Shown here: one piece after another, positions 18,221 to 26,941 of the stretch
How the letters are laid out: each line of letters begins with the position of its first letter
How positions within the stretch are numbered: position 1 is the first letter of the stretch
NCBI RefSeq assembly: GCF_018687595.1
Contig: NZ_CP061298.1
Coordinates: forward strand, 682,001 to 746,000
DNA length: 64,000 nucleotides
Source: Polynucleobacter paludilacus
GTDB taxonomy: Bacteria > Pseudomonadota > Gammaproteobacteria > Burkholderiales > Burkholderiaceae
Direction of reading: 5' to 3'
Notes under the pieces: model-generated
The model's database searches: none
What the model was told of the DNA's origin: nothing
Seen by the model: only the letters and a program-made list of their open reading frames with translations
Translations under genes and position numbers: made by a program

Positions 18221-19668
18221 AACCAATTTGGATCGTCGATGATGATCAATCTATTCGTTGGGTTCTTGAAAAAGCCCTTACGCGGGAAGACATTCCTCAC
18301 CGTAGCTTTACCAACCCTAATGATGTCCTGAATGCACTAGAGAAGGATACACCCAGTGTCTTGATTTCAGATATTCGGATGCCGCGTGGGAACGGCTTAG
18401 ACCTTCTCCAGCATGTGAAGGTGAGTCATCCTCATTTACCTGTCATTATCATGACGGCCTACTCAGACTTAGATTCTGCAGTTTCTGCATTTCAGAGCGG
18501 CGCCTTTGAATACCTCACTAAACCCTTTGATTTGGATAAAGCGCTTGAGCTGATTCGACGCGCTATTGAGCAGGGTGATCGCGCTCAGTCAGGCACCAAG
18601 GTTGCTGATGATTGGAGGCTAGACCAATCTGAAGTTATTGGCCAAGCACCAGCGATGCAAGAGGTATTCAGGGCGATTGGTAGGTTGGCACAGTCCCACG
18701 CTACGGTATTGATTATGGGTGAATCTGGCACTGGTAAAGAGTTGCTAGCCCAGGCTCTGCATAAACATAGCCCCAGAGCCAAAGGTGCTTTCATTACCTT
18801 CAGTAGCTCTGCAGTACCAAAAGAATTACTTGAATCAGAATTGTTCGGTCATGAAAGAGGAGCCTTTCCAGGTGCTCAGACTCTAAAACGCGGTCGGTTT
18901 GAGCTAGCAGAGGGCGGCACCTTATTCTTAGATGAAATTGGTGACCTCTCTGCTGATTTGCAAACCCGTTTGCTCAGAGCGCTTACTGATGGCCATTTCT
19001 ATCGCACTGGTGGGCAAGATCCTATTAAAGCCAATGTGCGTATCATTGCCTCGACCCATCAGAACCTAGAGGCGCGAGTATCTGCTGGACTCTTCCGCGA
19101 AGATCTTTTGCATCGCTTAAATATCATCCGTTTGCGTATGCCACCCCTGAGAGAACGCTCTGAGGATATTCCTTTGTTAGCGCGGCACTTTATGCAAGCT
19201 TGTGCAAAGTCACTTGGCGTTGAAGCTAAAAAGCTATCGGATGAAGCCCTACAGCACATGACGAATATGTCTTTCTCGGGCAATGTGCGTCAATTGGAAA
19301 ACCTCTGTCATTGGCTTACCGTCATGACACCCGCCAGCACAATTGGAGTCGGAGATCTTCCCAGCGATTTATTCACGGCTACTAATGAACCTGCCGTGAT
19401 TGTGCAAGGCGAGTCTACATCAATTGCTCCTGCGCTGAATCGTTCCAATACCAGTGATTGGGAAAATGGCTTAGGCCGACTTGCGGTCAAGATGTTACAA
19501 GATGGCGATCAGTCGGTATTTGATGCCTTGACCTCACGTTTTGAGAAGGCTGTTCTCCAAGCGGCGCTTGAAGTAACCCGTGGTCGTCGGGTTGAGGCGG
19601 CTCAACGTTTAGGTATCGGCCGTAATACGATTACCCGTAAGTTGCAGGAATTGGGTATCGATGACTAG
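18217..19668 (+). CDS. ntrC: Nitrogen regulation response regulator NtrC (GlnG), with altered sigma-54 contact motifs
   Basis: Seen in 483 aa: receiver domain with phospho-Asp 52 (LISDIRMP) and Lys 102 (LTKPFD); AAA+ domain with Walker A GESGTGKE (168-175) and Walker B GGTLFLDEIGDL; and a Fis-type helix-turn-helix at the C-terminus (RVEAAQRLGIGRNTITRKL). Two positions depart from the sigma-54 activator consensus: the GAFTGA loop reads GAFPGA (Pro 218), and the LNCAA/LNMAA switch Asn is Ser 196 (FITFSSSAVP). Both are important for remodelling sigma-54 polymerase in homologues. The gene overlaps ntrB by 4 bp and xth by 8 bp. Confidence 0.93.
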   Translation: MKPIWIVDDDQSIRWVLEKALTREDIPHRSFTNPNDVLNALEKDTPSVLISDIRMPRGNGLDLLQHVKVSHPHLPVIIMTAYSDLDSAVSAFQSGAFEYLTKPFDLDKALELIRRAIEQGDRAQSGTKVADDWRLDQSEVIGQAPAMQEVFRAIGRLAQSHATVLIMGESGTGKELLAQALHKHSPRAKGAFITFSSSAVPKELLESELFGHERGAFPGAQTLKRGRFELAEGGTLFLDEIGDLSADLQTRLLRALTDGHFYRTGGQDPIKANVRIIASTHQNLEARVSAGLFREDLLHRLNIIRLRMPPLRERSEDIPLLARHFMQACAKSLGVEAKKLSDEALQHMTNMSFSGNVRQLENLCHWLTVMTPASTIGVGDLPSDLFTATNEPAVIVQGESTSIAPALNRSNTSDWENGLGRLAVKMLQDGDQSVFDALTSRFEKAVLQAALEVTRGRRVEAAQRLGIGRNTITRKLQELGIDD

Positions 19669-20506
19669 CTCCGTTCGCATCGCAGCTTGGAATGTCAATT
19701 CTTTGACGGTACGTTTGCAGCAGGTAATCCGTTGGTTGCAAGATCAAGAAAAAGCAAATGCGCCTATTGATGCGCTTTGTTTGCAAGAGCTCAAGCTTAC
19801 GGATGAAAAATATCCCCATCGTGCGCTTGAAGATGCGGGCTATCTTAGTTTGGCGGCTGGGCAAAAGACCTATAACGGAGTTGCTATCCTTTTGCGTAAA
19901 GCAGCGCTAGCTCCTATTGCCAGTGATATCGATACGGCATTCTTAAAACCGATTCGCAATATTCCAGGTCATGTGGATGAGCAACAACGTATTCTGGCAG
20001 CAACTGTCTGCTTCAAAGGTATGCAGCCCATTCGGATGATCTCGGCTTATTTTCCGAATGGTCAGGCGCCGGGTAGTGAAAAATTCATTTATAAACTAAG
20101 CTGGCTTGAAGCACTACAGCAATGGCTAAAAGCAGAACTTGCTCAAAGTGAGCGCTTGGCTTTATTGGGTGACTTCAATATCGCTCCAACTGATGACGAT
20201 GTCCATGATCCGAAAGCATGGGAAGGGCAGAACTTGGTTTCACCAGCAGAGCGGGGTGCTTTTCAATCTCTACTCAACTTAGGCTTGGTAGATTCATTTC
20301 GCATGTTTGAGCAAGCACCTAAAACCTATAGCTGGTGGGACTACCGCATGATGGGCTTTAGAAGAAATGCCGGTATGCGGATCGATCACATTTTGCTCAG
20401 CAAAGCCCTAGAGCAAAAATGCAGTGCTAGCAAGGTTGATAAACAACCCCGCGCATGGGAGCAACCCTCTGATCATGCTCCCGTCATTGCAGAAATTCAG
20501 GCTTAG
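19661..20506 (+). CDS. xth: Exodeoxyribonuclease III
   Basis: Mg-dependent AP endonuclease and 3'-5' exonuclease of base excision repair, of the EEP fold. The 281-aa product shows RIAAWNVNSL at the N-terminus, CLQELKLTDE with metal-binding Glu 43, GVAILLRK, LLGDFNIAPTDDDV, MRIDHILLS and PSDHAPV, the full set of catalytic motifs. The start overlaps the end of ntrC by 8 bp, suggesting translational coupling. Confidence 0.95.
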   Translation: MTSSVRIAAWNVNSLTVRLQQVIRWLQDQEKANAPIDALCLQELKLTDEKYPHRALEDAGYLSLAAGQKTYNGVAILLRKAALAPIASDIDTAFLKPIRNIPGHVDEQQRILAATVCFKGMQPIRMISAYFPNGQAPGSEKFIYKLSWLEALQQWLKAELAQSERLALLGDFNIAPTDDDVHDPKAWEGQNLVSPAERGAFQSLLNLGLVDSFRMFEQAPKTYSWWDYRMMGFRRNAGMRIDHILLSKALEQKCSASKVDKQPRAWEQPSDHAPVIAEIQA

Positions 20507-20528
20507 TTAAAACCGCTCAGAGTTTTAA
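20507..20528. terminator. Possible weak terminator between convergent xth and prlC
   Basis: TTAAAAC (20507-20513) and GTTTTAA (20522-20528) form a 7-bp, AT-rich stem around an 8-nt loop between the two converging genes. The arm at 20522-20528 overlaps the prlC stop. The stem is weak and lacks a clear T-run, so this is a suggestion only. Confidence 0.3.
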
Positions 20529-22639
20529 GCTAAGCCGCCATGACGCAGTAGAGCATCGATTTGCGGTTCTCGTCCTCGAAACGCCTTAAAGGATTCAGCA
20601 GCAGGTCGACTGCCGCCCACCTCTAAAATTTCTTGACGGTAGCGGGCTCCAGTCTCTGGATCTAAGACGCTTCCAGTTAGTTTCGCGGCGTCCTCAAACG
20701 CAGAATAGGCATCAGCTGAAAGTACTTCAGCCCATTTATAGCTGTAGTAACCAGCAGCATAGCCACCGGCAAAAATATGACTGAAGGTATTTGGCCAGCG
20801 AGAAATCTCGGGCTGAGGGATGACATTACATTGCCCTGCAATGATTCTAGAAAGATCCAAGACTGCCTGACCATGAGCTGATTTGGCATCAAAAGTAGAG
20901 TGCAATCGCCAATCGAGTAAGGAGAAGGTGATTTGACGTAAGGTTCCCAAGCCATTTTGGAAGTTCTTGGCCGCCAGGAGCTTGTCAAACAGTTCGCGCG
21001 GGAGTGGTTTTCCAGTCCCTGCATGAGCCGTCATCTTTTCTAAAACTTCCCATTCCCAGCAGAAATTTTCCATAAACTGACTAGGCAATTCGACGGCATC
21101 CCATTCAACACCATTGATGCCTGATACGCCTAAGGCACCTACTTGAGTCAGGAGGTGATGTAAGCCATGGCCACTCTCATGGAAGAGGGTAATCACATCG
21201 TCATGCGCAATAGTGGGCTGACGCAGTTGACCATCTACCGTGACTGGGGCTGGAAAGTTACACACCAAATAGGCAATCGGGGTTTGGATGTCACCATCAG
21301 GTAATTCGCGACGGCCTCGTGCATCATCCATCCATGCACCACCGCGCTTACCTGGACGAGCATATGGGTCGAGATAAAAGTGGGCCACAATATTTCTTTG
21401 GGTATTCCGAATCGCAAAAGATTGCACATCTTGATGCCATGTTGGTAAGTCAGCTGGCTCAATGGTGACTCCAAACAGGGTTTGAATAACCCTGAAAAGT
21501 CCTTCTAACACTTTGCTCAAAGGGAAGTATTGCTTTAGTTCATTTTCAGAGAAGGCGTAACGCGCTTGCTTCAGTTTTTCTGAGGCAAACGCAATGTCCC
21601 AGGGCTGTAGACCGTCATCAAGTTGAAGATGGTCTTTAGCAAACGAGAGCAATTCTTGCCAATCTCTTTCTGCAAAGGGCCTGGCACGTTGTGCAATATC
21701 ACTCAGGAAGTGGTCTACCTCATCAACACTGCGCGCCATCTTTGGCGCCAGACTCAGGGCGGCGTAGTTTACAAAACCCAACATCTTCGCCTCTTCAGAG
21801 CGCAAGCGTAACTGATCCAACATATTTTGGGTGTTGTCCCACGCCATTTGACCCTGACCATACGCAGGCGCTAATTCTGAAGCACGGGTGATATAGGCTT
21901 GATACAAGAGCTTACGTAAAGCCCGATTCTCTGAATACTGCATTACTGGGTAATACGAAGGAAAGTGCAGCGTAAATGCCCAACCCGTTAACTGTTTTTG
22001 CTTGGCGGTATCTGCAGCAGCAGCTACGGCATCATCCGGAAGGCCGGCCAACTCAGATATGTCAGTAATCAGATGGACAAATCCATCGGTAGCATCTAAG
22101 ACATGATCTGAAAATGCTTTGCCGAGTTGGGCTTGCTCATCCTGGATTTGAGAGAAGCGGGGCTTATCCACAGGACTGAGCTCAGCACCTCCCAAACGAA
22201 AATCTCTCAAAGAGTTCTCAATCACTTTTTTCTGGGCACGACTTAGATTAGAAAATTCCTTACTCTTGCTCAGTAACTTAAATTTTTCGTATAAGGCGAG
22301 GTTTTGCCCTAGGCTTGACATGAAGGCGGTCACCTTAGGTAGCATCTCTCCATATGCAACACGCAGTTCTGGTGAATCAGCAACACTATTTAAATGAGAG
22401 ATTGCGCCCCAAGCGCGACTAAGTAATTCGGTTGCATCTTCCAATGGTTCGGCTAAGTCTAACCAAGTGCTAGGCGTATCTATAGCTACCGCATGATCTA
22501 CTGCCAGCTCGGCTTGCTCAAGAAGATGGTTGATGGCAGGAGCAATATGCTCAGGCAAAATTGCTGAGTATTGCGGAATACCGGTACCAAAGGTAATAAG
22601 AGGGTTGTCTTGAAGATTTTGCGGGATCGATAGTTTCAT
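20525..22639 (-). CDS. prlC: Oligopeptidase A (M3 family zinc metallopeptidase)
   Basis: Cytoplasmic thimet-type oligopeptidase that degrades short peptides, including cleaved signal peptides. The 704-aa product has the zinc-binding motif HESGH in TLFHESGHGLHHLL, the downstream glutamate region, and the C-terminal RYRQEILEVGGSRPA segment of M3 enzymes. The length is close to E. coli OpdA (680 aa). It is encoded opposite to xth and upstream of no obvious partner; the 52-bp gap to folD suggests it may share the folD transcript. Confidence 0.94.
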   Translation of the reverse strand: MKLSIPQNLQDNPLITFGTGIPQYSAILPEHIAPAINHLLEQAELAVDHAVAIDTPSTWLDLAEPLEDATELLSRAWGAISHLNSVADSPELRVAYGEMLPKVTAFMSSLGQNLALYEKFKLLSKSKEFSNLSRAQKKVIENSLRDFRLGGAELSPVDKPRFSQIQDEQAQLGKAFSDHVLDATDGFVHLITDISELAGLPDDAVAAAADTAKQKQLTGWAFTLHFPSYYPVMQYSENRALRKLLYQAYITRASELAPAYGQGQMAWDNTQNMLDQLRLRSEEAKMLGFVNYAALSLAPKMARSVDEVDHFLSDIAQRARPFAERDWQELLSFAKDHLQLDDGLQPWDIAFASEKLKQARYAFSENELKQYFPLSKVLEGLFRVIQTLFGVTIEPADLPTWHQDVQSFAIRNTQRNIVAHFYLDPYARPGKRGGAWMDDARGRRELPDGDIQTPIAYLVCNFPAPVTVDGQLRQPTIAHDDVITLFHESGHGLHHLLTQVGALGVSGINGVEWDAVELPSQFMENFCWEWEVLEKMTAHAGTGKPLPRELFDKLLAAKNFQNGLGTLRQITFSLLDWRLHSTFDAKSAHGQAVLDLSRIIAGQCNVIPQPEISRWPNTFSHIFAGGYAAGYYSYKWAEVLSADAYSAFEDAAKLTGSVLDPETGARYRQEILEVGGSRPAAESFKAFRGREPQIDALLRHGGLA

Positions 22640-22691
22640 CCCTCTAGCTTAATGTAAGCCAAGATTGTTTGTCCAAAAATAGGCAGGATAT

Positions 22692-23546
22692 TTAGTGCTT
22701 AGGCGCTTTCTCAGCCGCCTCTAAGGTATTCATGAGCAACATCGTAATCGTCATGGGACCCACACCTCCTGGAACTGGAGTAATCCAGCCGGCAACATAC
22801 TTGGCAGTATCAAAGTCAACGTCCCCACAAAGCTTGCCATCAGGAAGACGGTTAATGCCAACGTCAATGACAACAGCACCTGTTTTAATCATGTCACCCG
22901 AGACCATGTGAGGCTTGCCTGTAGCGACCACCAAGATATCAGCATCTTTAGTATGGTGTGCTAAATCTCGAGTTTTGCTATTACAAATCGTGACGGTTGC
23001 CCCGGCTTGTAAAAGCAGCATTGCCATGGGTTTACCAACAATATTTGAGGCTCCCACAATGACTGCGCGCGCACCACGAATTGGATAATCAATACTCTCG
23101 AGGATTTTCATACAACCGTAGGGAGTGCAGGGCTTGAACTCAGGCTTACCAACCATTAAAGCGCCGGCATTTGCGACATGGAAGCCATCGACATCTTTTT
23201 CGGGGGCGATTGCCTCGAGTACACGCTCAGCTGCAATGTGCTCAGGTAAGGGTAATTGCACCAAGATTCCATGAATTGCTGGGTCTGCATTGAGAGTGGC
23301 AATCCGAGCCAGTAATTCTTCTTCTCCCAGTTCAGCAGAATAACGCTCTAGTACAGAATGAAAGCCGACATCTTCGCAAGCTCTGACTTTATTGCGGACA
23401 TAGACTTGACTAGCAGGGTTATCGCCAATCACGATCACTGCAAGTCCAGGCCGAACACCTTTCGCAGTCAGAATCGCGGCACGTGCAGCAATTTCTGCAC
23501 GGAGTTTTTTCGAAAGGAGATTTCCGTCTAATAACTGCGCAGGCAT
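22692..23546 (-). CDS. folD: Bifunctional methylenetetrahydrofolate dehydrogenase / methenyl-THF cyclohydrolase
   Basis: Supplies 10-formyl-THF and 5,10-methylene-THF for one-carbon metabolism. The 284-aa product has the substrate motif [16 protein letters not shown] with the catalytic lysine, [21 protein letters not shown], the NADP-binding region [15 protein letters not shown] and the C-terminal [18 protein letters not shown]. The start ATG shares one base with the TAA of the upstream response regulator gene (TAATG), which implies coupled translation. Confidence 0.96.
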   Translation of the reverse strand: MPAQLLDGNLLSKKLRAEIAARAAILTAKGVRPGLAVIVIGDNPASQVYVRNKVRACEDVGFHSVLERYSAELGEEELLARIATLNADPAIHGILVQLPLPEHIAAERVLEAIAPEKDVDGFHVANAGALMVGKPEFKPCTPYGCMKILESIDYPIRGARAVIVGASNIVGKPMAMLLLQAGATVTICNSKTRDLAHHTKDADILVVATGKPHMVSGDMIKTGAVVIDVGINRLPDGKLCGDVDFDTAKYVAGWITPVPGGVGPMTITMLLMNTLEAAEKAPKH

Positions 23547-24190
23547 TATGTATTTGGCTGAGGGTCGGATAAGGCTAAGCGGAGCAAATCAGCAACGGTG
23601 TTCACGTTGAGCTTCTCCATGATATTGGCCCGGTGTGCTTCTACAGTTTTAATGGAGATGCTTAAGTCATCCGCAATTTGTTTATTCAAACGACCAGCCA
23701 CAATACGCTCAAGCACTTGTCTTTCGCGCCCAGTTAACTTGCTGAGCAAGCTTTGCGTAATTTTGCGGTGATTCGCTTGTGAGTAATCAACCCGTGCTTT
23801 AGCAAGCATGCGATCAACTAAGCTGCAAAGATCATTTTCTTTAAATGGCTTTTCAATAAAATCAACGGCACCACGTTTCATAGTAGACACAGCCATCGAG
23901 ACATCGCCATGACCGGTGATGAAAGCGATTGGCATGGGATAGTTTTCACTGATCAAGCGCTCTTGCAATTCAAGGCCGGACATGCCTGGCATCCGGACAT
24001 CCAAGATGGCACAAGAAATTGTCGATTTATCGGTGCTTTGTAAGGATTGCATAAAACGTTCAGCACTGGCGTGGCATCTGACCACATAACCATTACTTTC
24101 TAAAAGCCAAGTTAGGGAGTCACGGACAGCTTCATCGTCATCTACGACATAAACCACTTCAGCTTGGTTTGGTTTGGCTATTACGTTCAT
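23546..24190 (-). CDS. FixJ-family response regulator (receiver plus LuxR-type HTH)
   Basis: The 214-aa protein has a receiver domain ([14 protein letters not shown], phospho-Asp near 64 in [11 protein letters not shown] in FIEKPF) and a LuxR/FixJ C-terminal HTH ([43 protein letters not shown]). It partners the PAS kinase encoded just upstream, whose 3' end it overlaps by 32 bp. The pair is divergent from the pyruvate dehydrogenase operon. Targets are unknown; aceEF-lpdA control is a reasonable guess from position only. Confidence 0.92.
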   Translation of the reverse strand: MNVIAKPNQAEVVYVVDDDEAVRDSLTWLLESNGYVVRCHASAERFMQSLQSTDKSTISCAILDVRMPGMSGLELQERLISENYPMPIAFITGHGDVSMAVSTMKRGAVDFIEKPFKENDLCSLVDRMLAKARVDYSQANHRKITQSLLSKLTGRERQVLERIVAGRLNKQIADDLSISIKTVEAHRANIMEKLNVNTVADLLRLALSDPQPNT

Positions 24191-26807
24191 TTTCAGTTTC
24201 CCGGCTTTCGGAAGATTCTAAGGGTAGGAGTATTGTAAAGGTGCAGCCCGAGAGCTTGGTCCGCTCGGCATCCATCTGGTTTTTGGCCCAAAGTCGGCCA
24301 TGGTGGGATTCAATAATCGAACGGCAAATATTGAGCCCCATGCCCATACCTTCAGCTTTGGTGCTGAAGAAAGGCTCAAACATGCGCTCAATGACCGCCT
24401 CTGAGATACCACCGCCAGTATCTGAGACCTGGATACGGAGCATGGCCGGGAAGGTACTAGTGTCTAAATCGGCGGTAATTTTGACCGGAGGGGCCGACCA
24501 GCGGGAAGACGAGGGATAAGCTTCACGCATGCTATCAAGGGCATTTTTCAGGAGATTGACCAAGACCTGGAGAACTAATACCGGATCGACAGGGACTTCG
24601 GGAAGATTCTCTGTAACTGAGGAGACGATCGATAGGCGATGTCGATTGGCCTCGATTTCTACGAGACCGACCGCATCATTAATAATGTCAGCGATCGAGC
24701 AGAGCTTACGTTGCAGCTCGCTGCGTTTAACAAAGCCACGAATACGTTGAATAATGGTGCCTGCTCGCACTGCTTGCTCAGATGCTTTTTCTAGTGCGGG
24801 CAAAATGTCGCGCGGGATATCCACCTCGGTTGAGCCTTGCAAACGTTTCGCAACCCCCATGCAGTAATTCGAGATCGCTGATAGGGGTTGATTTAATTCA
24901 TGGGCTAAAGAGGAGGCCATTTCACCCATCGTCGTCAAGCGGCTAGTGAATTGCATCTTCTCTTCTTGCTGGCGAGTTAGCTCATCGGATTCTTTGCGAG
25001 CGGTGATGTCTGTAGCAATTAAGAGTTGAGCCAAGCTCTCATCAACCCAGGGAATGAAGCGTCGACGAACTTCATACCATTTCGACGAATCGCCAATGAG
25101 TTGAATTTCTTCGGATTCGGATTCTTGGTAGAGGGCGGATGGCGGGATGCCTGGATTCTGATCGGAAGATTCTTCAGTCAGCTCTTGCATTGCATGATGA
25201 GCCATTTGCCCACCCACTAGATCAAAGTGTCCCTTCGAGTCATCGCCAAAACGTTCCCGATAGAAGCGATTCGCAAATAGCAGAGCGCCTGTTTCGATTG
25301 ACACCACAGATACTGCAGCATCTAAACCTTCAAGTACTGTAATAAAACGCTCTTGAGAGGCGGCTAATTTTTCCCGAACTTTAGTTGACTCAGTAATATC
25401 AATCACTGTGGTTACCCAGCCATTTTGAATGCCTTTCTCATTGACCAAAGGGGCGATAAAGGTTCTGGTGTCTATGGGTGATCCATCATGTCGAACAATG
25501 ATGCCCCGAATTCCCTCTTTCATCTCATGGTAATGCTTGGGATTTAAGGCTAAATTCATCTGCTCCTCTTGAGCATCCTTTTTATCTTCAGGCCAGAAAG
25601 GGAATGGGGGCTTTAGGCCAATGAGATCTTTTTCTTCCCAGCCAGTCATTTCACAAAAGGCTTTATTGACATAGGTGATGCGCCCATCCATAGCATGACC
25701 CCGAATGCCCACTGGTGTGGAATCCTCCATTGCATTTCGGAAATTTGTCTCGGCTTTCAGGTTGGCCTCTGCTTCCTGACGCACTTGCATTTGTTTTAGC
25801 ACTGACCACAAACTCCAAATCACGAAAGCACTCAGGCCTAAAACAACGCCAACGAGCATGCGGAAGGTGAGATTGGTTGGCGCTGGGTAAGTGTCAATTC
25901 GTAAAGTGAGATTAGGGCTGAGAACCCCAATATCAAGACTGGTTTGATTGCTAAATGCCCGTTTGGGTGTATCTCGATCTGAAGAAATAGCGAGCACGCG
26001 ATCGTTATCCGTCATCAAGGTAAAGCGATACTGGGCTTTTAACTCCGCCGGAATCACATCGAGGATCCCTTGAGTGCTGTAGAGCGCTGCTATCACGCCG
26101 AGATTATCAAGACCATTTGAAATGGGCACTACCTGCCAAAAAATAATCCTTTTTTCTCGGACGATTGGATCTACCTGTTTGTCATCAAGCGCTACAAACT
26201 GGCTATAAGCAGGTTGGCCGGTTGCTTGACTGATATTGATCGTTTTGCGTAATGACTCTTTGACAAGGTTGATTTGCTCAGCACTTTGCCCGTCACCGAG
26301 TCCCAAGTCTTTCTTATTCCGGTTGGCCTGCGCCACCCATTGCACTTCATTATTTTTATTGAGCCAAAATAGCTTACGGATTTCATGTTCATCGCCCAAT
26401 AAAGTCTCGGCTTGTTGCAATGCGTTGGCCCGAACCTTCATTTCATCATTGCTGGCGGCAAGTTCTCGGCTGATGGCCAGAAGGCTATCGGCATTACTAT
26501 TAAAGCGCAGTTGTATGCGTTGCTTGGCGAAGACGAGTTCCCGAAATAGGGCCGCCTCTTGCTGATTTTTTTCTTGTAATTGCAGTGTTCCTAAGATGAC
26601 ACCCATCACGGCAGTGAATATCACGATGGCCATCAGTGGGGTGTAGACGAGTGGGGTGTAGACGAGCCTAAATCCCCGTATTTTTCGGATCCATCTCAGG
26701 GGCTTTAATAACCAATTTGATAGCGGCACTTGTTTTTTCATTTCTAAGTCATTTTGCCTCATCATCCTGTTGTATTTAATCCAGGATGCATCGCAGCATA
26801 ATTCCAT
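24159..26807 (-). CDS. Membrane-bound PAS sensor histidine kinase (FixL/DctB-like)
   Basis: Up to 882 aa. Seen in order: an N-terminal membrane segment (about 58-77), a roughly 250-residue extracytoplasmic sensor region, a second membrane segment (LVGVVLGLSAFVIWSLW), two PAS domains (about 355-470 and 485-605), the H-box SSLAHELNQPLSAISNY with His near 636, the N-box NLLKNALDS and G-boxes VSDTGGGIS and GMGMGLNI. The start is uncertain: in-frame ATGs at 26765, 26762 and 26741 would remove up to 22 residues without touching the first membrane helix. A 15-bp exact tandem repeat before that helix duplicates VYTPL. Confidence 0.88.
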   Translation of the reverse strand: MELCCDASWIKYNRMMRQNDLEMKKQVPLSNWLLKPLRWIRKIRGFRLVYTPLVYTPLMAIVIFTAVMGVILGTLQLQEKNQQEAALFRELVFAKQRIQLRFNSNADSLLAISRELAASNDEMKVRANALQQAETLLGDEHEIRKLFWLNKNNEVQWVAQANRNKKDLGLGDGQSAEQINLVKESLRKTINISQATGQPAYSQFVALDDKQVDPIVREKRIIFWQVVPISNGLDNLGVIAALYSTQGILDVIPAELKAQYRFTLMTDNDRVLAISSDRDTPKRAFSNQTSLDIGVLSPNLTLRIDTYPAPTNLTFRMLVGVVLGLSAFVIWSLWSVLKQMQVRQEAEANLKAETNFRNAMEDSTPVGIRGHAMDGRITYVNKAFCEMTGWEEKDLIGLKPPFPFWPEDKKDAQEEQMNLALNPKHYHEMKEGIRGIIVRHDGSPIDTRTFIAPLVNEKGIQNGWVTTVIDITESTKVREKLAASQERFITVLEGLDAAVSVVSIETGALLFANRFYRERFGDDSKGHFDLVGGQMAHHAMQELTEESSDQNPGIPPSALYQESESEEIQLIGDSSKWYEVRRRFIPWVDESLAQLLIATDITARKESDELTRQQEEKMQFTSRLTTMGEMASSLAHELNQPLSAISNYCMGVAKRLQGSTEVDIPRDILPALEKASEQAVRAGTIIQRIRGFVKRSELQRKLCSIADIINDAVGLVEIEANRHRLSIVSSVTENLPEVPVDPVLVLQVLVNLLKNALDSMREAYPSSSRWSAPPVKITADLDTSTFPAMLRIQVSDTGGGISEAVIERMFEPFFSTKAEGMGMGLNICRSIIESHHGRLWAKNQMDAERTKLSGCTFTILLPLESSESRETENERNSQTKPS
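26636..26665 (-). repeat. Exact 15-bp tandem duplication in the sensor kinase gene
   Basis: Two adjacent copies of GTGGGGTGTAGACGA (plus strand) encode VYTPL-VYTPL just before the first membrane helix. The repeat is in frame and adds five residues, so it looks like a recent slippage event or polymorphic microduplication. Confidence 0.9.
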
Positions 26808-26842
26808 ATTATGAGAAATATTATCATTATGTGGAAAATTAC

Positions 26843-26871
26843 TTGTTCATGAAATAAACCCCTTCTAGAAT
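26843..26871 (+). promoter_or_regulatory. Candidate sigma-70 promoter for aceE
   Basis: TTGTTC (26843-26848), 17-bp spacer, TAGAAT (26866-26871), placed about 70 bp before the aceE start. The surrounding DNA is AT-rich. This is the best match in the 134-bp gap between the divergent kinase and aceE genes; activity is inferred. Confidence 0.45.
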
Positions 26872-26941
26872 CTCTAACATCAAAAGAGTGTTTAATAGAT
26901 CAACAAAAAAGATATACAAAAAATATTAAAGGGAGACCATC

